Positions 6,260 through 10,130 of a stretch of DNA of 10,130 bases are shown in pieces. How positions within the stretch are numbered: position 1 is the stretch's first letter; every line of letters starts with the position of its first letter. The notes beneath the pieces are model-generated. The model was not told where the DNA came from. It was given only the letters and a program-made list of their open reading frames with translations, and searched no databases. Source of the stretch: a bacterium (lineage in GTDB: Bacteria; Sumerlaeota; Sumerlaeia; UBA8349); NCBI GenBank assembly GCA_013203855.1, contig JABMPG010000266.1, positions 1 through 10,130 on the forward strand, given 5' to 3'. A program made the translations under genes and the position numbers.

Positions 6260-7117
6260 TCAGAGACGCACCGATGCCGACCGGACCATCAAATCCCGCG
6301 CGGCCTGCCCGGGGTTGTCCTGCCGCATGAGCGACTCGCCTACAAGAACGGCGGAAATGCCCATTTCGGCGAGTCTCGCCACGTCGTTCGCCGTATAGAT
6401 GCCGCTCTCGGAGACGACAGGCGGGCCCTCGTATTTCGACCCGGAATCGGCCCGATCCTTGGTCAGTTGGCGAATCAGAGGGATCATACGCCCGGTGTGG
6501 CCGAGATCGGTCTGAAACTTCGCGTCGCCCAGGTCGCGGTTGTTCACGCCGAGAAGCACCGGCCACGTCTCGGCCATGGCCCGGCGAATATCCGCTTCCG
6601 AATGGGTCTCCAGAAGCGGAGTCATACCCAGCGCCACGGCCAGATCGTGAAAATCGGCGAGCTGGCCGGACGTCAGAATCGAGGTGATAAGGAGAACCGC
6701 ATCGGCCCCGACCGTGCGGGCCTCGTAGAACTGGATCGGGTCAACCATGAACTCCTTGCGCAGGAGGGGAAGATCCACGGCCGCCCGGACCGACCGGAAA
6801 ATGTCGAGCGACCCCTGGAAGAATTTCTCATCGGTGAGAACCGAGATGGCCGACGCGCCACCTTCGACATAGGACCGGGCAATCGCCACCGGATCGAAGT
6901 CGGGGCGGATCAGGCCTTTCGAGGGCGAGGCCTTCTTCACCTCGGCGATCAGGTTGACCCGGCCGGGGCGAGTGACGGCGGCGAGGAAGTCGCGCGGAGG
7001 TGGGGCATCAGCGGCGCGGGCCTTCATCTCGTCGAGAGAACTCCGCGACCTGAGCGCGGCCACTTCCTCGCGCTTGGCCTTCACGATTCTGGTGAGAATG
7101 GGGCCGAAATCCGTCAT
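6260..7117 (-). CDS. trpC: Indole-3-glycerol-phosphate synthase (TrpC)
   Basis: This enzyme closes the indole ring in tryptophan synthesis, turning CdRP into indole-3-glycerol phosphate with loss of CO2 and water. The 285-residue TIM barrel shows the family segments in order: LIAEVKKASPSKG with Glu59 and Lys61, KEFMVDPIQFYEAR with Lys121, LLETHSE with Glu170, GVNNRDL (190-196), VVSESGI (234-240) and LVGESLMR (258-265). A hydrophilic insert of roughly a dozen residues (about 219-232) precedes the SESGI strand. The ATG at 7117 overlaps the bshC stop by four bases (ATGA) and has a GGGAGAGG-type site just upstream, so its translation is coupled to bshC. The frame is open upstream for 259 more codons, but that part is the shadow of bshC. 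No other trp gene is in the window, so trpC is separated from its pathway here. Confidence 0.97.
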   Translation of the reverse strand: MTDFGPILTRIVKAKREEVAALRSRSSLDEMKARAADAPPPRDFLAAVTRPGRVNLIAEVKKASPSKGLIRPDFDPVAIARSYVEGGASAISVLTDEKFFQGSLDIFRSVRAAVDLPLLRKEFMVDPIQFYEARTVGADAVLLITSILTSGQLADFHDLAVALGMTPLLETHSEADIRRAMAETWPVLLGVNNRDLGDAKFQTDLGHTGRMIPLIRQLTKDRADSGSKYEGPPVVSESGIYTANDVARLAEMGISAVLVGESLMRQDNPGQAARDLMVRSASVRL

Positions 7118-8748
7118 CGCGCCTCTCCCCCATCGTGCATATCGCTCAGGCGCAGGACCTGCAGGGCGGGGGCGTCCAGATCGAGCCCTTCGACCAGCCA
7201 GGGCGCGAAGGCATCGCCGTAATTGAGTTGAAAGGGCGCGATGGGCGACAGGACCCTTTCCTGAGGCGCGCCTCCAGGACGCAAGGCGTCGAATAGCCGA
7301 TGCAACTGCCCGCCCGCCGTCTCCTGCTCGCGCTTCAGTTCGTCCCGGATTAGCTGCTCCATCTTGCCGAGGGCCTGCTGGATATGGTCCGAAGTCTTGC
7401 GGATGGCGCTGACCACGGCGGGAGCTTTTCCCAGGTCGCCCATGCCGGACGCAAATCGTTCGAAGGCTTCGACCTGCCCCTTCTTGAGATTCTCCAGAGA
7501 TTCGATAGCCCGGGCCTCGTCGGCGGCGCGAATGACCACTTCTTCGATACGGCTCCATTCCTCGCGGCTGATCCACTTCTCGTCCATCCCATACTTCTCC
7601 AGAAGCCGTTCGACCCTCGGCTCGATCAAAACGGCGCGGGGCCGGGCAAGCACGTGAGACGCCGCCACCTGAAAGAGATCGTAGAGTCCGGCTTCCTGAA
7701 CCATCGCCAGATACTTCCGCTCGCCGGGTCCGCCGATCATGGCGAGAACCGGCAGAACCGAGTCCTGAATCACGGGACGCAACGCCACGTTCGGGCTGAA
7801 ATATTCCGGGGCCGCGTCGAGTTCCTTCAGCAAGTCCTCCGCCGACAGAGAACCGACCTCGCGATCCCCGGAGGGATGAACCACCTGAAAACACCCCTTC
7901 CCATACGTCACCTTGCAGCGAAGTCCTTCCCGATAAAGGAAGAAATTGACGTCGCCCTCCCGCCGGTGCACGGGTGGCTCCTCGCCCGCCTCCTCCATGG
8001 CCTTCGCCCTTTCCAGAAGAAGAGCCGTCGATTCCAGAGGCCGCTCGATCTCGCGACGGACAATCGGGGTCGCCCGACGCCGCACCGCCGGCAAGCCGGA
8101 CGGGAGCAGGATCAGGCCAGTCGCGCCGAGGAGATCGGCCATGCCGCGCGAGAAGAAGTCCTCGAGGCTCTCCGATTCGTCAATGAAGCGCCGCCAGCGG
8201 CCGAGAATCTCCGCCTTGAATTCGGTGGGGCGCGTGTCGGCCTCGACCGAATTCAGAAAATCGCCAAGGGCCTGCGCATCGGCTGGAATGTCGAAAATCG
8301 ACGTGCCCGGCGCCGGCTCAAGGGGACATTTCCACTCCACATCGCGGCCGTTTGCGTCGAGATAATGCACCCGCCGGACTTCCTCATAGTCATGGTCCTC
8401 CGACGCGATCCAGAAAGCCGGCACGACGGGACGGCCTAGTATCTCCGCTAGGCGCTCGGCCCATTTCACGGCGGCAATGGCCTTGTAGAGCGTATAGAAC
8501 GGGGCAAGGAAAAGCCCCGCCTGCTGGCCCGCGATCACGACTAAAGTCTTCGGGTCACCAAGCCGTTCGATGTTGTCGAGAACGGCCTGGGGCACACCCA
8601 TTCGACGGTTGAAATTCGCCAAAACGCCCCGTTCCTGCCCGGTCCACGGAGGCACGGGGTTAGCGTCGCGTTTAACCAACATCTGGCGCCAGAAATCAGG
8701 GTCGGCGCCAGGCAGGGAGATCTTTGAGGCAGGGGAAGTTGTGTCCAT
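7114..8748 (-). CDS. bshC: BshC, putative bacillithiol cysteine ligase
   Basis: BshC is thought to join cysteine to GlcN-malate in the last step of bacillithiol synthesis, making a low-molecular-weight thiol used for redox balance and detoxification. The 544-residue length matches the family. Recognisable segments are VIAGQQAGLF (71-80), FYTLYKAIAAVK (84-95), PAFWIASEDHDYEEV (110-124), LRPVIQDSVLPVLAMIGGPGE (about 323-343), a helical coiled-coil region at about 395-480, and the end motif PQERVLSP (about 495-502). It starts at the ATG at 8748. The ribosome binding site is weak (only AGG close by), and the best promoter candidate would place transcription almost at the start codon. It is the first gene of a bshC-trpC-rhomboid cluster and overlaps trpC by four bases. 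BshA and BshB are not in the window, so a complete pathway is inferred, not seen. Confidence 0.93.
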   Translation of the reverse strand: MDTTSPASKISLPGADPDFWRQMLVKRDANPVPPWTGQERGVLANFNRRMGVPQAVLDNIERLGDPKTLVVIAGQQAGLFLAPFYTLYKAIAAVKWAERLAEILGRPVVPAFWIASEDHDYEEVRRVHYLDANGRDVEWKCPLEPAPGTSIFDIPADAQALGDFLNSVEADTRPTEFKAEILGRWRRFIDESESLEDFFSRGMADLLGATGLILLPSGLPAVRRRATPIVRREIERPLESTALLLERAKAMEEAGEEPPVHRREGDVNFFLYREGLRCKVTYGKGCFQVVHPSGDREVGSLSAEDLLKELDAAPEYFSPNVALRPVIQDSVLPVLAMIGGPGERKYLAMVQEAGLYDLFQVAASHVLARPRAVLIEPRVERLLEKYGMDEKWISREEWSRIEEVVIRAADEARAIESLENLKKGQVEAFERFASGMGDLGKAPAVVSAIRKTSDHIQQALGKMEQLIRDELKREQETAGGQLHRLFDALRPGGAPQERVLSPIAPFQLNYGDAFAPWLVEGLDLDAPALQVLRLSDMHDGGEAR

Positions 8749-8754
8749 AACCTG

Positions 8755-8783
8755 TTCTTATCAGGACAGATGGGGAAAAGCAA
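8755..8783 (-). promoter_or_regulatory. Weak promoter candidate for bshC
   Basis: TTGCTT (8783-8778), 17 bases, then TAAGAA (8760-8755) on the minus strand. The -10 matches only three of six positions. Transcription would start at or next to the bshC ATG at 8748, giving a nearly leaderless mRNA that would fit the poor ribosome binding site. The -35 lies within one arm of a perfect inverted repeat. Confidence 0.25.
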
Positions 8784-8812
8784 GTAGCGGGGTGGCACAT
8801 TTCCACTTGCTT
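8778..8812 (+). repeat. Perfect 8-bp inverted repeat upstream of bshC, possible operator
   Basis: AAGCAAGT (8778-8785) and ACTTGCTT (8805-8812) are exact reverse complements separated by 19 bases. On the minus strand the second arm runs into four T's and then C's, so a weak terminator is possible. The stem is A/T rich, however, and a better terminator already lies at 8883-8915. The spacing between arm centres is 27 bases, about two and a half helical turns. The left arm covers the -35 of the bshC promoter candidate, which would suit a repressor site. Confidence 0.45.
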
Positions 8813-8882
8813 GATGCCCGGGTCACGGCCCGAGATCGTCTTGATCGAACTGGTCAAAGAGTGAGAATCAGAGGGTTTCGGT

Positions 8883-8915
8883 AAAACAAAAACCGGCAGG
8901 AGAATATCCCGCCGG
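8883..8915 (-). terminator. Rho-independent terminator of the DUF5610-like gene
   Basis: On the minus strand, CCGGCGGG (8915-8908) pairs with CCTGCCGG (8900-8893) in an eight-base-pair stem with one G-T pair and a seven-base loop. It is followed directly by TTTTTGTTTT (8892-8883). It begins about 30 bases after the stop codon at 8948, the textbook position. It separates this gene from bshC, so bshC needs its own promoter in the following 135 bases. Confidence 0.85.
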
Positions 8916-8947
8916 GGGGGGCCATGCTTCGAAGGGCTGGGGAGGGG

Positions 8948-9559
8948 CTATCGCCGACCCGCTATTTCATCCGCCGAGCCAGCGGCTTCTCGAATGGCGG
9001 AGAGAGTCTCATCGAAGAAAGACTGAAGTTGAGACCGGACCAGTTCTTCGGTGCGGCCGATGGATTCCTGGAGCTCGGGGTCGAGGACCTGCAGGCCGGT
9101 AAGGATGTCTTTGGCGTCCTGAAGGCCCTTTTCGAAGCCCTGCATCACGAGATCGCGGAACTTGGTGAAATCGGTCTCGGACATTTCGGGGTTGCGCAGT
9201 TTCCAGGCGCCGAAGATATAACCTGTGATACCGTCGACAATCCGTCCGGCGGTGGCCTCGGGCGAGATATCGGCAGCCGACGCGGCGGCGCTGGCCTCGA
9301 AATCGGCCTTTCCAGCGGCTTGGAAAAGTTTCTGGGCAGCGGGAGAGGTTTCAGTCTCGACGCGGGTTAAAAGCCGCTCGGTGAGGATGGCGCGCACGTC
9401 GGTCTTCTCGATCTGCTTGCCAAGTTGGACCGTCTCGATGAGGCGATCCACGGGGCTTGACTCGGGGTCAGGCGGCATGTCCCGGCCCCTTTCGACCGGA
9501 TTCTTTTCCTGAACCGGCCGAGAGCGCATGGTGTTAAACTGAACGTGGGAAAGGGCCAT
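8948..9559 (-). CDS. Small helical protein resembling the DUF5610 family
   Basis: The function is unknown. The 203-residue protein has no signal peptide, membrane segment or cysteine. The first 35 residues look disordered, residues 36-80 are helical and charged, residues 86-98 are Ala/Ser-rich, and residues 98-185 are helical and resemble DUF5610 as I recall it: SPEATAGRIVDGITGYIFGAW, then GFEKGLQDAKDIL, LDPELQESIGRTEELV and a closing QLQSFFDE. The family match is from memory, not from a search. The ATG at 9559 has AAGGAGG eight bases upstream. An in-frame ATG at 9604 lies inside a hairpin without a ribosome binding site and was rejected. The gene stands alone, with its own promoter candidate containing a perfect GCCGATAA (a SigD/FliA-type -10) and a clear terminator. 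If that promoter is real, it may be made with motility genes. Confidence 0.75.
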   Translation of the reverse strand: MALSHVQFNTMRSRPVQEKNPVERGRDMPPDPESSPVDRLIETVQLGKQIEKTDVRAILTERLLTRVETETSPAAQKLFQAAGKADFEASAAASAADISPEATAGRIVDGITGYIFGAWKLRNPEMSETDFTKFRDLVMQGFEKGLQDAKDILTGLQVLDPELQESIGRTEELVRSQLQSFFDETLSAIREAAGSADEIAGRR

Positions 9560-9593
9560 CGGAATCTCCTCCTTGAAGAAGCCTGAAAAGGTC

Positions 9594-9609
9594 CGGGCAT
9601 CCATGCCCG
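9594..9609 (-). repeat. Leader hairpin upstream of the DUF5610-like gene
   Basis: CGGGCA (9594-9599) and TGCCCG (9604-9609) form a six-base-pair stem with a four-base loop. On the minus strand it is followed by GACCTTTTCAGG and then, 20 bases further on, by the AAGGAGG of the gene. It would lie in the 5' leader if transcription starts near 9625. The short T-run could make it a weak attenuator, but a simple stabilising role is equally possible. Confidence 0.4.
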
Positions 9610-9631
9610 AATCCGGTCCCTCTATTTCGCA

Positions 9632-9659
9632 TTATCGGCGATGCCAAGAGAGAAGTTGA
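9632..9659 (-). promoter_or_regulatory. Candidate sigma28 (FliA/SigD)-type promoter for the DUF5610-like gene
   Basis: GCCGATAA (9639-9632, minus strand) is identical to the consensus -10 element of flagellar sigma28 promoters. Twelve bases upstream, TCAACTTC (9659-9652) matches TAAAGTTT at five of eight positions. The usual spacing between the two octamers is 11. A start near 9625 would give a leader of about 65 bases containing a hairpin and a strong ribosome binding site. No flagellar gene is visible in the window, so this rests on the motif only. Confidence 0.45.
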
Positions 9660-10018
9660 GCGAAAAGTCGCCCTGCAGGGACAAATTGCGATTCCCCCTC
9701 TGTCCTGTTACTGACATTTCCCACGCACGGGGCTGCCGACAATCCCTGCAAAGGGACAACCAGCAAGCCTATCGCATCCGCACCCCCTTCGGCCATGCCC
9801 CCCTTTACGCTTCCTTCGACGGACAACACGGGCAAGAAGGCCGCGTCGTCCTGACAATCAAAGATCTCCCCGATGCAAAACGATCCGATAGCCGCGCCCC
9901 TTACGAATGCATCGTCTATGCCGTGGAAATGGATCGGAACCTGGATCTCGCCGTTTCCATTCAGGCAACCGACGGAGCAAATGCCCGGAAAGTGGAGTTG
10001 AGCCTCCGGGCGAACTAA
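9641..10018 (+). CDS. Unrecognised small protein, plus strand, start uncertain
   Basis: I do not recognise this 125-residue ORF. From about residue 45 onward the codons favour G or C in the third position, and the protein looks mainly beta-stranded (AYRIRTPFGHAPLYASF, RVVLTIKDL, YECIVYAVEMD, LDLAVSIQ, RKVELSLRAN), so this part is likely to be coding. The first 40 residues are less convincing. The ATG at 9641 has no ribosome binding site and lies against the promoter candidate of the divergent gene. A TTG at 9686, preceded by AGGGA, is another possibility. A competing minus-strand frame over the same region looks like a shadow. The next plus-strand gene begins 60 bases downstream, so the two may be an operon. 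No signal peptide or membrane segment is seen. Confidence 0.5.
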   Translation: MPREKLSEKSPCRDKLRFPLCPVTDISHARGCRQSLQRDNQQAYRIRTPFGHAPLYASFDGQHGQEGRVVLTIKDLPDAKRSDSRAPYECIVYAVEMDRNLDLAVSIQATDGANARKVELSLRAN

Positions 10019-10078
10019 GATATGGTCTGATCGGGAAGCTTCGTCCGCCCACTTTGACATTCTGAGGAGGAACACAGC

Positions 10079-10130
10079 ATGTCGTCTCGTCACACATTCA
10101 TTTCTGCAACCTCGAAAGTAGTCTCGATCC
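10079..10130 (+). CDS. Start of an unidentified gene, cut by the right edge
   Basis: Only 17 codons are visible, reading MSSRHTFISATSKVVSI. This is too short to assign a family or exclude a membrane protein. The start is well supported: ATG at 10079 has AGGAGG (10065-10070) eight bases upstream. It follows the small plus-strand ORF by 60 bases, in which I see no good promoter. A TTGACA occurs at 10053 but is too close to the start codon to act as its -35. Cotranscription with the preceding ORF is therefore plausible. Confidence 0.7.
   Translation, partial: MSSRHTFISATSKVVSI

Noticed and set aside
5421..6566. Minus-strand frame of 381 codons overlapping rhomboid and trpC
   Set aside because: It is out of frame with both recognised genes and is dominated by Arg, Gly and Ser.
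5513..7222. Long open frame on the plus strand (569 codons)
   Set aside because: It lies antisense to rhomboid and trpC, whose products show clear family motifs. Its protein is low in hydrophobic residues and has no recognisable domain, as expected for a shadow in GC-rich DNA.
6260..7894. A 544-residue protein made of trpC plus a long N-terminal extension
   Set aside because: The extension is a shifted frame of bshC. The true trpC start at 7117 has a ribosome binding site and overlaps the bshC stop.
7384..8439. Plus-strand frame of 351 codons inside bshC
   Set aside because: It is antisense to a full-length BshC with many conserved segments, and has no ribosome binding site or recognisable domain.
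10005..10050. Inverted repeats around the stop of the small plus-strand ORF (for example GCCCGGA 9983-9989 with TCCGGGC 10005-10011)
   Set aside because: No T-run follows, and part of the repeat is within coding sequence, so a terminator call is not supported.
10053..10058. TTGACA close to the start at 10079
   Set aside because: There is no room for a -10 box and transcript start before the ATG.
9632..10093. Minus-strand frame opposite the small plus-strand ORF
   Set aside because: It has no good ribosome binding site and would run through the promoter of the DUF5610-like gene. The plus frame has a more protein-like strand pattern and codon use, though neither is certain.
1..10130. Mobile elements, CRISPR arrays, tRNA or rRNA genes, phage genes
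   Set aside because: I saw no transposase, direct repeat array, cloverleaf or rRNA sequence. The genes are housekeeping genes in a common order.

Overview
The window reads as an ordinary chromosomal housekeeping segment from a fairly GC-rich bacterium. Almost everything is on the minus strand. It holds a type II fatty-acid synthesis cluster in the common order rpmF-plsX-fabH-fabD-fabG-acpP-fabF (window positions 4976 down to 1). FabF runs off the left edge. A bacillithiol-type BshC enzyme upstream limits the candidates to thiol-cofactor lineages outside the classical glutathione-making proteobacteria, but no phylum can be assigned from these genes alone. I see no tRNA or rRNA genes, CRISPR arrays, insertion sequences or phage genes.

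Layout from right to left, in transcription order of the minus strand. (1) A small helical protein resembling DUF5610 (9559-8948) has its own leader, a SigD/FliA-like -10 element and a rho-independent terminator. (2) A tight cluster follows: bshC (8748-7114), trpC (7117-6260, four-base overlap) and a rhomboid-family membrane protein (6235-5186). (3) A gap of about 200 bases carries a promoter with a perfect TTGACA -35 and a leader with two hairpins. (4) The lipid operon follows: L32 (rpmF), PlsX, FabH, FabD, FabG, ACP and FabF. A second promoter candidate lies just ahead of acpP, and hairpins lie between acpP and fabF, which would fit separate control of the abundant carrier protein. On the plus strand at the right end there is one unrecognised ORF (9641-10018) and the first 17 codons of another gene with a strong ribosome binding site (from 10079).

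The lipid genes form one working unit. FabD loads malonate onto ACP, FabH makes the first condensation, FabG reduces the ketoacyl-ACP, FabF elongates, and PlsX passes acyl chains to phospholipid synthesis. The rpmF gene ties this operon to ribosome production, as in many bacteria, but the DUF177 (YceD) gene that usually precedes rpmF is absent and the rhomboid gene sits there instead. The most unusual points are the sigma28-like promoter of the DUF5610-like gene, the atypical rhomboid, the inverted repeat over the possible bshC promoter, and the stop codons embedded in Shine-Dalgarno sequences. I found no convincing sign of a wholly new system.
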